Assembly (NCBI RefSeq): GCF_003667825.1
Contig: NZ_CP033043.1
Span: 2,229,501-2,293,500 of the forward strand
Source of the DNA: Metabacillus litoralis
GTDB lineage: Bacteria; Bacillota; Bacilli; Bacillales; Bacillaceae
Direction: 5' to 3'
Length of the DNA: 64,000 nt
The position numbers and the translations under genes are program-made. The notes under the pieces are model-generated. The model saw nothing but the letters and a program-made list of their open reading frames with translations. It had not been told where the DNA came from and did not search any database. Below are positions 19,659 through 28,630 of the stretch, in pieces (within the stretch, counting starts at the first letter, position 1; the number at the start of each line of letters is the position of its first letter).

Positions 19659-20621
19659 TTAAAATTTTCTTTTTCCAATATATTTTGCAATACTTTGAAG
19701 AGTCGATCGCGCCCGATTTTTAGGTAATTCCTCCAATATACGAAATGCCTTTTGAAGATATTTTTCACTAACTTGTGCAGATTTCTCTATCACCTCGGAA
19801 TTTAATATTTTTTCTAGAATCGGTTCCATATCCACTGGAGTTGTTTTCATTGAAATTTTTTCTATTTCTCTTTTCATTGTAGGATCTTCAAGAGCAAATA
19901 GTACTGGTAACGTGATATTCCCTTGTAATAAGTCACTTCCTACTGGTTTACCTAATTCTTCCGCAGTCGAAGTGAAATCTAAAATATCATCAGTTATTTG
20001 AAATGACATCCCTACATAATAACCAAACCAATAGAGCTTGCGATGTACATCTTCTGAAGCGCCTGTCGAAACTGCTCCTAATTGACAACTAACGGCAATT
20101 AACAATGCCGTTTTCCTCTTAATACGTCTTAAATAGGTTCTTAGTGTTTGATCAAACTGATACTTATCTTTTATTTGCTCAATTTCTCCTAAACATACGT
20201 CAACAATGGCTTGAGACAAGATTTTATGAGCCAAAGGATCCTCAATGTTTGTCATTACTTCTAATGAACGTGCTAAAAGATAGTCACCTGTATACATAGC
20301 AATACGATTATCATATCTGGATTTAACAGTAGGTTTGCCTCTTCTTAATTCTGCATCATCTATCACATCATCATGTACGAGAGATGCCATATGTATTGTC
20401 TCAAGTGCAACAGCTACATGCTTTGCTCGCTCTATGTCATAGTTACCAAACATTGCTGAAAGCAAGACAAAAACAGGACGAATTCGCTTCCCTCCTGCTT
20501 GCAGCAACTCCAGATTTGCTTGTCTTAAAAGAGGATACTCTGAAACAGTAGTCTTCTCAAGCTCTTTTTCAATTATTGTTAGATCATTATTTAAAAATGA
20601 ATACATTGCTTTTAATTTCAT
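19659..20621 (-). CDS. hepT: Heptaprenyl diphosphate synthase component II
   Basis: A 320-residue trans-prenyltransferase, the catalytic half of the two-part enzyme making the C35 side chain of menaquinone-7. The two aspartate-rich Mg sites are HDDVIDDAELRRGKP and QITDDILDF. Its partner hepS is two genes upstream, with menG between them, the same order as in B. subtilis. Confidence 0.95.
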   Translation of the reverse strand: MKLKAMYSFLNNDLTIIEKELEKTTVSEYPLLRQANLELLQAGGKRIRPVFVLLSAMFGNYDIERAKHVAVALETIHMASLVHDDVIDDAELRRGKPTVKSRYDNRIAMYTGDYLLARSLEVMTNIEDPLAHKILSQAIVDVCLGEIEQIKDKYQFDQTLRTYLRRIKRKTALLIAVSCQLGAVSTGASEDVHRKLYWFGYYVGMSFQITDDILDFTSTAEELGKPVGSDLLQGNITLPVLFALEDPTMKREIEKISMKTTPVDMEPILEKILNSEVIEKSAQVSEKYLQKAFRILEELPKNRARSTLQSIAKYIGKRKF

Positions 20622-20690
20622 ACGTTTTCACCTTAAACCCTGAGTTAATGAATTCCTAACTTCCACACTTCCACCATATATAAATAGGAA

Positions 20691-20751
20691 TGACCACTAT
20701 GTTAAAAGAGAAGCAATATTACTCACATTTCTTTAAACATAAAAGTGGTCA
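20691..20751. repeat. Inverted repeat between menG and hepT
   Basis: Arms TGACCACT and AGTGGTCA pair perfectly; ATGTT and AACAT extend the stem after a 3-base bulge, around a loop of about 35 bases. No T-run follows in either direction. It lies inside the hepS-menG-hepT transcript, so it may be an mRNA processing or stability element. Confidence 0.55.
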
Positions 20752-20763
20752 TGCCATCTATTT

Positions 20764-21480
20764 TTAATTATTTTCTTTTGCCTTGACTCCTAAATGCATA
20801 GCAGCAACTCCGCCGGTAAAAGCTTTGACTTCAACTTGTTTAAAGCCTGCTGTTTGAAACATTTTTGCTAATTCAACCATTCCAGGGAAATCTCGTGCTG
20901 ATTCTTGTAACCAAGAATATTCTTTATAGCTCTTAGCAAATACCTTCCCAAAAATAGGCATAATATAACGAAAATAAATCGTGAAAAATTGTTTAAAAAT
21001 CGGTAAGGTAGGTTGGGAGGTTTCTAAACATACTGCTTTTCCACCCGGCTTTAAGACACGGTTCATTTCCTGTAACACTTGCATATAATCTGGTACATTT
21101 CTTAGTCCAAACCCAATCGTGACAAAATCAAATGAATTGTCTTCAAATGGAAGTTTCATCGCATTCCCATGAATAAGGTTAACATTTTGTAAACCAAGGT
21201 CTATAATCTTTTGTTGACCAATTTTAAGCATATTTTGACTAAAGTCAAGACCGGTGACACTGCCATTTGGTCCTACTGCCTCTGATAGTGCTATGCTCCA
21301 ATCAGCTGTGCCACAACAAACATCAAGAGCTTTTTGACCTGGTTTAACGTTCATCCGTTTCATTGTTTCTTTTCTCCAAGCCTTATGGCGCTGAAAGCTT
21401 ATTACAGAGTTCATTTGATCGTAATTTTGATAAATTTTCTCAAATACCCCATGCACTCTTTCTTCTTTAGACTGATTCAT
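20764..21480 (-). CDS. menG: Demethylmenaquinone methyltransferase
   Basis: A 238-residue SAM-dependent methyltransferase of the UbiE/MenG family (menH in older B. subtilis maps), catalysing the last step of menaquinone synthesis. Motifs: [30 protein letters not shown] and [20 protein letters not shown]. It starts 3 bases after the hepS stop, so the two are co-translated. Confidence 0.96.
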   Translation of the reverse strand: MNQSKEERVHGVFEKIYQNYDQMNSVISFQRHKAWRKETMKRMNVKPGQKALDVCCGTADWSIALSEAVGPNGSVTGLDFSQNMLKIGQQKIIDLGLQNVNLIHGNAMKLPFEDNSFDFVTIGFGLRNVPDYMQVLQEMNRVLKPGGKAVCLETSQPTLPIFKQFFTIYFRYIMPIFGKVFAKSYKEYSWLQESARDFPGMVELAKMFQTAGFKQVEVKAFTGGVAAMHLGVKAKENN

Positions 21481-21483
21481 ATA

Positions 21484-22269
21484 TTACAAACCTTCTTCCA
21501 CTGTCTTATTATCATGTAGTAGTGCTTCGTGAAAACGAATTGTATGAAGACGTTCTATCAACAGACTTTTTAAAGAAGGAGCCTTTTGGAATCCTTTATC
21601 AAGTAGTGATGCAGTTTTCTCGAAGTACAAATTACATGCTTCTGTTAAAAAGTGAATAGAAAATGACGGTTTTTTAACAGAATGATCACAACCTCCATCT
21701 TGTACTAACTGAAATTTCTCATGAGATAGTCTTTTATATGTTAAGAATTGAGTACTGAGCATGTTATAAAAGTCAAGTTTAAAATGATCAGCTACTCGTT
21801 GAAAAAGACTTGTTTCAACTACTTGAAGACTATCTATAGATGAACTCATTTTTCCTTCATCATGATAATAAAGTCTTATTTTATGTTCATTGATTTCCTT
21901 AATAGCCAAGGCTAATGTTCGAACCATCTTAATATCCTTAACTTCTGATAGTAATAAATAATATAATCCGCTAAAATAATCACCTGCAAGAACAGTTAAC
22001 TGTCTTTGTACAAATTCTCCAGGTTCGATAGCAGTCTTTGTCGAAACATCATCATGTGTATCAAGGGCAATCTGAACAAGCATAGCTGTCACTATATAGC
22101 TTTCTTTTAGGTTCTCCGAAAGATCTATCTCATCAAAAATTGCATAAAAAAGTAGCAATTTATCTTCGTCGATTGTAGGTGAAGGTAAATGTTTTGCTAA
22201 ATAGGGATGTGAAAGTTTCTCCTCTAGTGCTGTTTTTAATTTTGCTAAATGTACTTCGATGTCCTGCAA
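21484..22269 (-). CDS. hepS: Heptaprenyl diphosphate synthase component I
   Basis: A 261-residue helical protein, the non-catalytic regulatory subunit of heptaprenyl diphosphate synthase. Landmarks are KLSHPYLAKHLPSP and VLAGDYFSGLYYLLLS. The frame is open from a TTG at 22290, but the TTG at 22269 follows AAGGGTGA and gives an N-terminus (QDIEVHLAKLK) like known HepS proteins, so I start there; the choice is moderate. Confidence 0.9.
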   Translation of the reverse strand: MQDIEVHLAKLKTALEEKLSHPYLAKHLPSPTIDEDKLLLFYAIFDEIDLSENLKESYIVTAMLVQIALDTHDDVSTKTAIEPGEFVQRQLTVLAGDYFSGLYYLLLSEVKDIKMVRTLALAIKEINEHKIRLYYHDEGKMSSSIDSLQVVETSLFQRVADHFKLDFYNMLSTQFLTYKRLSHEKFQLVQDGGCDHSVKKPSFSIHFLTEACNLYFEKTASLLDKGFQKAPSLKSLLIERLHTIRFHEALLHDNKTVEEGL

Positions 22270-22466
22270 ATAAATCACCCTTGTCCCCAAAATAACATTC
22301 TATCTCTAATTTAATTCATGCATTGTTTCTTAAACTAAAACATAGTACTGCCTAATCTAGAAAAGGGGACATATGCATACTTTCTCACTCCACTTTTCTA
22401 ATACTGCTTATCAATGTTACTTTATATATTATATATCATTTTTAAGAAGAAATTTAAGCATGTACC

Positions 22467-22475
22467 ATTATACCA
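22467..22475 (-). promoter_or_regulatory. Extended -10 promoter upstream of hepS
   Basis: TGGTATAAT (TGn plus consensus -10) with a poor -35, between mtrB and hepS. It would give a leader of about 190 bases before hepS, in which I see no clear structure. Confidence 0.5.
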
Positions 22476-22530
22476 CAATTATGGGTAATTGTTATTTTTT
22501 GATATGTAAACTTAAACTCCGTTAAACGCA

Positions 22531-22553
22531 AAGAAAAGCAGGAGAACCTGCTT
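22531..22553 (-). terminator. Terminator of mtrB
   Basis: 7-bp stem AAGCAGG/CCTGCTT that includes part of the mtrB stop codon, followed by TTCTTT. Confidence 0.7.
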
Positions 22554-22776
22554 ATTTACGAGAATCACTCTCTATTTCACCAATTCCAGTTTGAATTTGC
22601 GCTTTACCTCTTATTTTGATTGCTGATGTATGCTCAGTAAATTGAGCAATCATCACTTCACCTTTATCTAGTTTCTCCGAATGATGGAAACGTGTATCAG
22701 AACCCCTTGTCAGCCCGATAACATGAACACCATCTTCAATTGCTTTAATCACAACGAAGTCATTTTTTTGATTCAT
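22552..22776 (-). CDS. mtrB: trp RNA-binding attenuation protein (TRAP)
   Basis: A 74-residue protein that forms an 11-subunit ring; with tryptophan bound it wraps UAG/GAG-repeat RNA and shuts down trp expression. The sequence is close to B. subtilis TRAP throughout ([20 protein letters not shown]). The RNA-contacting residues are kept: Lys35, Lys54 and Arg56, which correspond to Lys37, Lys56 and Arg58 of B. subtilis. Its likely target is the trp leader at 15173-15229. It follows folE, as mtrA-mtrB do in B. subtilis. Confidence 0.97.
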   Translation of the reverse strand: MNQKNDFVVIKAIEDGVHVIGLTRGSDTRFHHSEKLDKGEVMIAQFTEHTSAIKIRGKAQIQTGIGEIESDSRK

Positions 22777-22880
22777 CCCTGCACCTGCCTATTTACAGAA
22801 TGTTGTCCTACCTATCATACCATTCCTGTTAAGTAAAACCTATTAATATGTTTTTGCTTCCAACCTGTATTTATAGATAT

Positions 22881-23447
22881 TTATCCTTTAATCAAAGATA
22901 GTACCTCTGCTCTGGATGCTTCATCCTTTCGGAAAACCCCTCTTACAGCAGACGTAACCGTTTGAGCTCCAGGTTTTTTTATCCCTCTCATTGTCATACA
23001 CATATGCTCGGCTTCAACAACGACCATTACTCCGTGTGGATCAAGTGATTCATTAATACTATCAGCTATGGTCGATGTAATCCGCTCCTGTAATTGTGGT
23101 CGTTTCGCTACTGCCTCTACTGCACGTGCAAGCTTACTCAACCCTGTCACTTTTCCACCTTTAGGTATATATGATACATGAGCTTTTCCATAGAAAGGCA
23201 CGAGGTGGTGTTCACACATTGAATAAAACGGGATATCCTTTACTAATACAAGCTCTTCGTGATCTTCCCCAAAAATCGTTTGAAAATGTTCAGATGGATC
23301 TTCATTTAACCCACTGAATACCTCAGCATACATTTTCGCCACTCGCTTTGGTGTATCTATTAAGCCCTCGCGATTAGGATCTTCCCCTACCGCTTCAAGA
23401 ATCAATTTAACAGCGTGTTCAATCTGTTCAAAATTAACTTCACCCAT
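22881..23447 (-). CDS. folE: GTP cyclohydrolase I
   Basis: A 188-residue Zn enzyme (mtrA in B. subtilis) that opens GTP to dihydroneopterin triphosphate for folate synthesis. Zn ligands are in [10 protein letters not shown] and [10 protein letters not shown], and the family stretch [21 protein letters not shown] is present. It is first of the folE-mtrB pair, behind a promoter at 23479-23508. Confidence 0.97.
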   Translation of the reverse strand: MGEVNFEQIEHAVKLILEAVGEDPNREGLIDTPKRVAKMYAEVFSGLNEDPSEHFQTIFGEDHEELVLVKDIPFYSMCEHHLVPFYGKAHVSYIPKGGKVTGLSKLARAVEAVAKRPQLQERITSTIADSINESLDPHGVMVVVEAEHMCMTMRGIKKPGAQTVTSAVRGVFRKDEASRAEVLSLIKG

Positions 23448-23478
23448 TTTGGGACCTCCTGGACATTCATTTGTAGAG

Positions 23479-23508
23479 ATTCTAGCATAATTAAAGGATG
23501 AAAAGCAA
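23479..23508 (-). promoter_or_regulatory. Promoter of folE-mtrB
   Basis: TTGCTT and an extended -10, TGCTAGAAT, with an 18-base spacer. Confidence 0.6.
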
Positions 23509-23545
23509 AGTGGATTAACTTAGAGGAATTGGTTTATTTCCAAAT

Positions 23546-23569
23546 GAAAAGCCCCTTAAATAAGGGGCT
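23546..23569 (-). terminator. Terminator of hbs
   Basis: Stem AGCCCCTT/AAGGGGCT with a 4-base loop, followed by TTTC, 48 bases after the hbs stop. Confidence 0.8.
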
Positions 23570-23616
23570 CTGTGAAGAAAGCTTGTATGTAATAGTAATT
23601 ACATGACAAATTAAAC

Positions 23617-23895
23617 TTATTTTCCTGCTACTGCATCTTTAAGTGCTTTACCTGGTTTGAAAGCAGGCACCTTGCTTGCAGCAATTTCAATCTCTTCACC
23701 AGTTTGTGGGTTACGACCTTTTCGAGCCGCACGCTCACGAACTTCAAAGTTACCGAAACCGATAAGTTGTACTTTATCACCGTCTTTTAGTGCATCTAAA
23801 ATTGTATCGAAAACAGCATCAACTGCTTTAGTTGCGTCTTTTTTAGATAACTCACTAGCTTCTGCTACTGCGTTGATAAGTTCTGTTTTATTCAT
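23617..23895 (-). CDS. hbs: HU-type DNA-binding protein HBsu
   Basis: A 92-residue nucleoid protein. It starts [15 protein letters not shown] and carries the DNA-binding arm stretch [19 protein letters not shown]. It bends and packages DNA and is essential in B. subtilis. A GTG three codons upstream is in frame, but it lies within the GGAGGTG ribosome binding site of the ATG at 23895. It is monocistronic with a long non-coding upstream region, as expected for a gene with complex promoters. Confidence 0.97.
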   Translation of the reverse strand: MNKTELINAVAEASELSKKDATKAVDAVFDTILDALKDGDKVQLIGFGNFEVRERAARKGRNPQTGEEIEIAASKVPAFKPGKALKDAVAGK

Positions 23896-24342
23896 GCCTT
23901 TCACCTCCTCCCAAAGGGATGGAACTCTTATTAGTCTTCATTTCTTCACAGTTTTGATTAATTGTATACATGATATCGTGATATTACTATCAACACGCTT
24001 ATCTTATACGATTTTTCTACATATTTCAATGATTTTCATCACGAATATTGGTTATTTAGGAAGAATCGACCAATAGAGAAAACAATTTCTTTAAAAAGAT
24101 TAACACAATCATTCAAGTGAATCAAGCAATTACCGAATAAAAAAACCACTTATATCAAGGATTTACGCTTTTTTCGCGAACGTACGTTTCAACACAAGGC
24201 AATTTATGACATTTTTTTGTAGTGTTACTTTTCTTAAAATATTTTCAGTAGAGAAAATGTAGGACATCAGAGGCTTATATAAACCTAAATATCTTCACAT
24301 ATCACCTATATACAGGATGTTAGAGTATTTTTCTATGGAAAC
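23896..24342 (-). other. Long intergenic region upstream of hbs
   Basis: About 450 bases with no coding sequence that I can support. The part near 24001-24029 holds a plausible promoter for hbs. Farther upstream are AT-rich stretches and several TTGAAA/TTGATA-like hexamers without good -10 partners. In B. subtilis hbs is driven by more than one promoter; I cannot place a second one with confidence. Confidence 0.4.
24001..24029 (-). promoter_or_regulatory. Candidate hbs promoter
   Basis: TTGAAA and TAAGAT with a 17-base spacer (an overlapping TATAAG would have 15). It lies about 105 bases upstream of the hbs start. Confidence 0.45.
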
Positions 24343-24369
24343 AAAAAAAGACCTCTTAGAATAGAGGTC
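24343..24369 (-). terminator. Terminator of spoIVA
   Basis: Stem GACCTCT/AGAGGTC followed by seven T, just after the spoIVA stop. Confidence 0.88.
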
Positions 24370-24375
24370 AAATCT

Positions 24376-25854
24376 TTATAATATGATGGCAATTAAACCG
24401 CCAGAGCCTTCATTGATAATTCTTTCTAATGTTTCTTTTAGCTTGTAACGAGCATTTTCAGGCATTAATGATAATTTTGCTTGTATACCTTCTCGTACAA
24501 TTGAACTTAAACTGCGTCCGAAAATATCCGAATTCCAGATAGAAAGTGGATTATCTTCAAAGTCTTGCATAAGGTATCTAACAAGTTCTTCTGACTGTTT
24601 TTCTGTGCCTATAATTGGCGCAAATTCTGATTCAACATCCACCTTGATCATATGAATGGAAGGTGCAACAGCTTTTAAGCGAACTCCGAATCTAGAACCT
24701 TGACGAATAATTTCAGGCTCATCAAGACTCATATCCGCAAGGGCTGGCGCAGCAATACCATAACCTGTTTGTTTCACCATTCGGAGTGCATCAGAAACTT
24801 GATCATATTCTGCCTTCGCATAAGCAAAGTCTTGCATTAGCTGAAGCAAATGATCCTTACCTCGAATTTCAACCCCTACAACTTCTTTAAGGATTTGATC
24901 ATAAAGATCATCTGGAGCATATAAGTCAATCTCGGCAATTCCTTGCCCCATTTCGATACCAGCCAAGCTTGCTCTATTAATAAAGTCATACTCGCTGAAT
25001 TGACCTACAACACGGTCTACATCACGTAACCTCTTAATATCTTTAACTGTATCTTTAACAGCCTCTTGATAGCTTTGTCTTAACCAATGATCTTCTCTTA
25101 ATACCATTACCCAGCTTGGAAGATTTACATTTACCTCAAGTACAGGGAACTCATATAGTGATTCTCTTAGAACACTCATGACATCTGTTTCTCTCATGCT
25201 TTCAACACTCATTGCGAGAACAGGAATATCATATTTTTCATTTAATTCTTGGCGAAGGGCTTCTGTTTCTGGGTGATGAGGATGAACCGTATTAATAATC
25301 ATAATAAACGGCTTTCCTACTTCTTTTAACTCTTCAATAACTCTAGCTTCAGCTTCTAAGTAATCATGGCGTGGAATGTCACCGATGGAACCATCTGTCG
25401 TAATGACACATCCTAGTGTTGAATGTTCTTGAATAACTTTACGTGTACCAATTTCTGCTGCTTCATGAAAAGGTATTGGCTCTTCATACCATGGAGTGTT
25501 GATCATGCGAGGACCATTTTCATCCTCATACCCTTTTGCTCCTGGAACTGTGTAACCTACACAATCTACTAATCTAATATTGACATCAAGCCCCTCATCT
25601 ACATGGATAGAAACTGCTTGATTCGGGACAAATTTCGGCTCAGTAGTCATAATTGTTTTACCAGCTGCACTTTGTGGTAATTCATCTTGAGCTCTAGCTT
25701 TGTCAGATTCATTGTCAATGTTAGGTAGTACGACTAATTCCATGAACTTTTTAATAAAAGTAGATTTACCTGTTCTAACTGCACCAACTACTCCTAAATA
25801 TATATCGCCACCAGTTCGTTCAGCGATATCCTTGAAAATATCTACTTTTTCCAA
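24376..25854 (-). CDS. spoIVA: Spore morphogenetic ATPase SpoIVA
   Basis: A 492-residue cytoskeletal ATPase made in the mother cell that polymerises on the forespore surface as the basement layer of the coat. The Walker A motif GAVRTGKST is at residues 24-32; MTTEPKFVP and the switch-like DCVGYTVPGAKGY follow. The extreme C-terminus GGLIAIIL is the membrane/SpoVM-contacting end. A sigma-E-like promoter (25919-25948) fits mother-cell expression. The gene is monocistronic. Confidence 0.97.
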   Translation of the reverse strand: MEKVDIFKDIAERTGGDIYLGVVGAVRTGKSTFIKKFMELVVLPNIDNESDKARAQDELPQSAAGKTIMTTEPKFVPNQAVSIHVDEGLDVNIRLVDCVGYTVPGAKGYEDENGPRMINTPWYEEPIPFHEAAEIGTRKVIQEHSTLGCVITTDGSIGDIPRHDYLEAEARVIEELKEVGKPFIMIINTVHPHHPETEALRQELNEKYDIPVLAMSVESMRETDVMSVLRESLYEFPVLEVNVNLPSWVMVLREDHWLRQSYQEAVKDTVKDIKRLRDVDRVVGQFSEYDFINRASLAGIEMGQGIAEIDLYAPDDLYDQILKEVVGVEIRGKDHLLQLMQDFAYAKAEYDQVSDALRMVKQTGYGIAAPALADMSLDEPEIIRQGSRFGVRLKAVAPSIHMIKVDVESEFAPIIGTEKQSEELVRYLMQDFEDNPLSIWNSDIFGRSLSSIVREGIQAKLSLMPENARYKLKETLERIINEGSGGLIAIIL

Positions 25855-25918
25855 GTGATCCCCTCCCGATCATACAATATTGGGATAAAGCTTATCCGTT
25901 TTCTTATAGGACACTATA

Positions 25919-25948
25919 TATGTATGACATTGTCCTATTTATTTATGA
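25919..25948 (-). promoter_or_regulatory. Sigma-E-like promoter of spoIVA
   Basis: TCATAAAT (-35) and CATACATA (-10) with a 14-base spacer, close to the mother-cell sigma-E consensus, about 65 bases before the gene. Confidence 0.6.
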
Positions 25949-26002
25949 CTTTGTTTCTAAATTTTTTTAGGTATTCACCAAATTAGGCATTGGTCATAAA
26001 AG

Positions 26003-26050
26003 CGAAAAAAGAAAACCCTTCTTTTAGAGTGTATTCTCCTAAGAAGGGTT
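26003..26050 (-). terminator. Terminator of yphE-yphF
   Basis: 10-bp stem AACCCTTCTT/AAGAAGGGTT followed by TTCTTTTTT, 30 bases after the yphF stop. Confidence 0.8.
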
Positions 26051-26079
26051 CATGACTTATTTTTAAAATTTTTTTAAAT

Positions 26080-26802
26080 TTAATGGCCTTCCGTATCAAA
26101 GATCGGCTCGCCAGCATCATTTATTGTATAAGGTAAGGAATAGGCAGGCACAAATGGTTTCCCGTCTACAAGAACACCGCGAATATCATCGCCAGGCTTA
26201 AAGCTGTGCTGACTATCTTGTAAAGCTTTGGATAGATCGATGCGGTAATCCACATAAATTTTTGCCTCTTTATCTATAACTAGAGGTAAATATTCTCCTG
26301 AATATGGACTCTCAATCATTGGGGGCTCTTTATAACCTAATTTTTCATAGTTTAATGTATAGATATCGTTTGTAATAAGATCTTCAAATGGTGGATATCC
26401 ATTCGCTTGACGGTAGACATTTAATTTGATCGTCAACTCATGTATTTCCTCAGAAATGCGTAAATCAATTAATTTAACAGTTGGATCTTCTTCTACATCC
26501 ACTAACACATACTGGTAAATTCCACCGCTTTCATAGGCTGTACCAGGTGGCTCAGCCATATATTTAGGTGTTATTGCAGAAAAATCAATAGGATATTTTT
26601 GATAAATAGGTGTTGACATATCCTTTGTTTTGATTGGCAGCAACCCACCTGTATCTTGTTGATATTGATCTACAGACTTCTGCACAGCCGTTATTTGGTC
26701 ATCATAAGGTACGGTGTTTTTCTGTAATTTTTCTTCCGGGTAAAGACATCCAGATAAAAGGATGCAACCAAAAATCACTAGCAAAATTTTATAGAGTTTC
26801 AT
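26080..26802 (-). CDS. yphF: Putative lipoprotein YphF
   Basis: A 240-residue protein with a lipoprotein signal: MKLYKILLVIFGCILLSGC, where Cys19 would carry the lipid. The rest is hydrophilic and predicted to lie outside the membrane; function unknown. An ATG four codons upstream is in frame but lies inside the AAGGATG ribosome binding site, so I use 26802. It follows yphE on one transcript next to spoIVA. Confidence 0.8.
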   Translation of the reverse strand: MKLYKILLVIFGCILLSGCLYPEEKLQKNTVPYDDQITAVQKSVDQYQQDTGGLLPIKTKDMSTPIYQKYPIDFSAITPKYMAEPPGTAYESGGIYQYVLVDVEEDPTVKLIDLRISEEIHELTIKLNVYRQANGYPPFEDLITNDIYTLNYEKLGYKEPPMIESPYSGEYLPLVIDKEAKIYVDYRIDLSKALQDSQHSFKPGDDIRGVLVDGKPFVPAYSLPYTINDAGEPIFDTEGH

Positions 26803-26828
26803 TCTAAATAACATCCTTTTATTAAGTA

Positions 26829-27029
26829 TTATTCCGATACAGGTCCAGTAAAAACAACGAATAAGATAATTAACCCTGCTAGAATCATAAAAAGATAGGC
26901 AAAAACTGAAACAATTACTTTAACTATACCTTTTAACTTAAAGCGACTTAAATAAATGAGTAAAATTGAGATAAACATAAAAGCCATTGATGCAAATGAA
27001 ATCCACATCTTCATAAGGGCTACACTCAT
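26829..27029 (-). CDS. yphE: Small membrane protein YphE (DUF2768)
   Basis: A 66-residue protein with two transmembrane helices (about residues 8-26 and 36-62) separated by the basic turn SRFKLKGIVK. GAGGAGGAG precedes the ATG. Conserved in Bacillus between gpsA and yphF; function unknown. Confidence 0.8.
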   Translation of the reverse strand: MSVALMKMWISFASMAFMFISILLIYLSRFKLKGIVKVIVSVFAYLFMILAGLIILFVVFTGPVSE

Positions 27030-27183
27030 AAAGACTCCTCCTCATACAAAAAGCTCAAGAAATATTAAGACTAAACAACAAAAAAATAAATAATGTCGAA
27101 CTCCATGGTTGATTATATTATACTTTTAGAGGCTTGTCCAAGGAGGTAAAGTTTATTTAAATACTTTAATGAAATGTTTAAAC

Positions 27184-27225
27184 AAAAAAAAGCTGAAGTA
27201 AAGAGGGGACGAACTTTACTTCAGC
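27184..27225 (-). terminator. Strong terminator between gpsA and yphE
   Basis: 12-bp stem GCTGAAGTAAAG/CTTTACTTCAGC, 10-base loop, then eight T on the minus strand. It lies about 270 bases beyond the gpsA stop. Confidence 0.88.
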
Positions 27226-27494
27226 CACAGAACCGACTAAATAGTACCCAAACTATAAGAACAACTCTTATTTGACTACCATGCATTTTATGCGGAAGTA
27301 TTATGTTTTGTATCATCTAATGCCTAGTTACGCCATTAAACTTTCACTTTAGATAATGTACAGGCTTTTAGGATTAAATGGACAAAAATCATACGATCCA
27401 TAAACGAAGTAATCATAAACCTTATAGGATATTGTTCTCTTTGTTTTTATTTTCTTGTTATCATATGCTGAATGATGTTTATACGTCACCTAAA
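27226..27494 (-). other. Long gpsA 3' region or unannotated small RNA
   Basis: About 270 bases between the gpsA stop and its only good terminator. I find no coding sequence with a ribosome binding site; the best is a 26-codon frame without one. A short inverted repeat, ATAGT/ACTAT, lies near 27242. It is either an unusually long 3' untranslated region or the body of a small RNA ending at 27184-27225. The further part of the gap, 27030-27183, holds nothing I can support. Confidence 0.35.
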
Positions 27495-28526
27495 TTAACG
27501 ATTCTCCATGATATTTACTAGGTCTTCCATTTCATGGGTTTTAACACGAGCCATTAACGAATCAACCGCTTCTTTTGGAGATTTACCGTTAAATAACACT
27601 TCATATAACGCTTCAGTAATTGGCATCTTCACATCGTATTTTTCAGCAAGCTGATAAGCTGCTTTTGTCGTTCTTACCCCTTCTACAACCATCCCCATGT
27701 TTTCTAACACTTCGTCAAGGTTATGACCCTTACCTAAAAGATTGCCAGCACGCCAATTTCTCGAATGAACGCTTGTGCACGTTACAATTAAATCTCCAAT
27801 TCCTGTTAGTCCAGAGAAAGTTAAAGGGTTTCCTCCCATTTTACTACCTAGACGTGCAATTTCGGCCAATCCCCTTGTGATAAGAGCAGCTTTCGCATTA
27901 TCTCCATAGCCAAGTCCATCTGTGATCCCTGCGGCTAGTGCAATAATATTTTTTAATGCCCCACCAATTTCCACACCGATAATATCTGGATTTGTATAAA
28001 CACGAAAATTTTGATTAATAAATAGGTCTTGTATGTATTCAGCCGCTTTCATATTTTTCGATGAAGAAGTCACGGTTGTGATATGGCGTTGACTAACTTC
28101 CTCTGCATGACTTGGTCCAGATAAGACAACAATATCTTTTAAAAGCTGAGGTGGCACTTCTTCCTCAATAATTTCTGAAATTCGCAGCAAAGTATCCGGT
28201 TCAATTCCTTTACTAACATGAACAAACGTTACGCGTTCTTTTTTAACCTTAATCATATCTTTAAGAACTTGACGTATTGCCTTTGTTGGCACAGCTAATA
28301 TAACAGTATGTACTTCTTTTAAACTTTCTTCAAAATTCGAATAACCAACAATGTTTTCAGGGAGGTCAATACCTGGGAGATACTTTTCATTTCTTCGTGT
28401 CGAATTAATTTCGTTTATTAATTCAGGACGATGTCCCCATAACTTTACACGATGCCCATTGTCAGCAAGAACAATGGCTAGTGCTGTGCCCCAGCTCCCT
28501 GCACCTACTACCGTAATTTGTTCCAT
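27495..28526 (-). CDS. gpsA: NAD(P)H-dependent glycerol-3-phosphate dehydrogenase
   Basis: A 343-residue enzyme reducing dihydroxyacetone phosphate to sn-glycerol-3-phosphate for phospholipid synthesis. The Rossmann motif [10 protein letters not shown] is at the N-terminus; [14 protein letters not shown] and the catalytic Lys stretch are in the middle. The frame is open to 28559, but the ATG at 28526 follows AAAGGTG and gives the family start [13 protein letters not shown]. It is preceded by a terminator for der. Confidence 0.96.
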   Translation of the reverse strand: MEQITVVGAGSWGTALAIVLADNGHRVKLWGHRPELINEINSTRRNEKYLPGIDLPENIVGYSNFEESLKEVHTVILAVPTKAIRQVLKDMIKVKKERVTFVHVSKGIEPDTLLRISEIIEEEVPPQLLKDIVVLSGPSHAEEVSQRHITTVTSSSKNMKAAEYIQDLFINQNFRVYTNPDIIGVEIGGALKNIIALAAGITDGLGYGDNAKAALITRGLAEIARLGSKMGGNPLTFSGLTGIGDLIVTCTSVHSRNWRAGNLLGKGHNLDEVLENMGMVVEGVRTTKAAYQLAEKYDVKMPITEALYEVLFNGKSPKEAVDSLMARVKTHEMEDLVNIMENR

Positions 28527-28552
28527 GTTATCACACCTTTCCACCAACAATC

Positions 28553-28585
28553 TTAACAAAAAGTAACAGGATTACCTGTTACTTT
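28553..28585 (-). terminator. Terminator of der
   Basis: 11-bp stem AAAGTAACAGG/CCTGTTACTTT followed by TTGTT, in the der-gpsA gap. It suggests der and gpsA are at least partly separate. Confidence 0.7.
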
Positions 28586-28630
28586 AGCTTTTAAATCATA
28601 ACCAACCCTTCAAACAATAAGATTTGGGTA

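Noticed and set aside
27120..27180. Strong AAGGAGGT on the plus strand suggesting a small plus-strand gene
   Set aside because: No start codon at a suitable distance; the nearest ATGs open frames of only about 10 codons.
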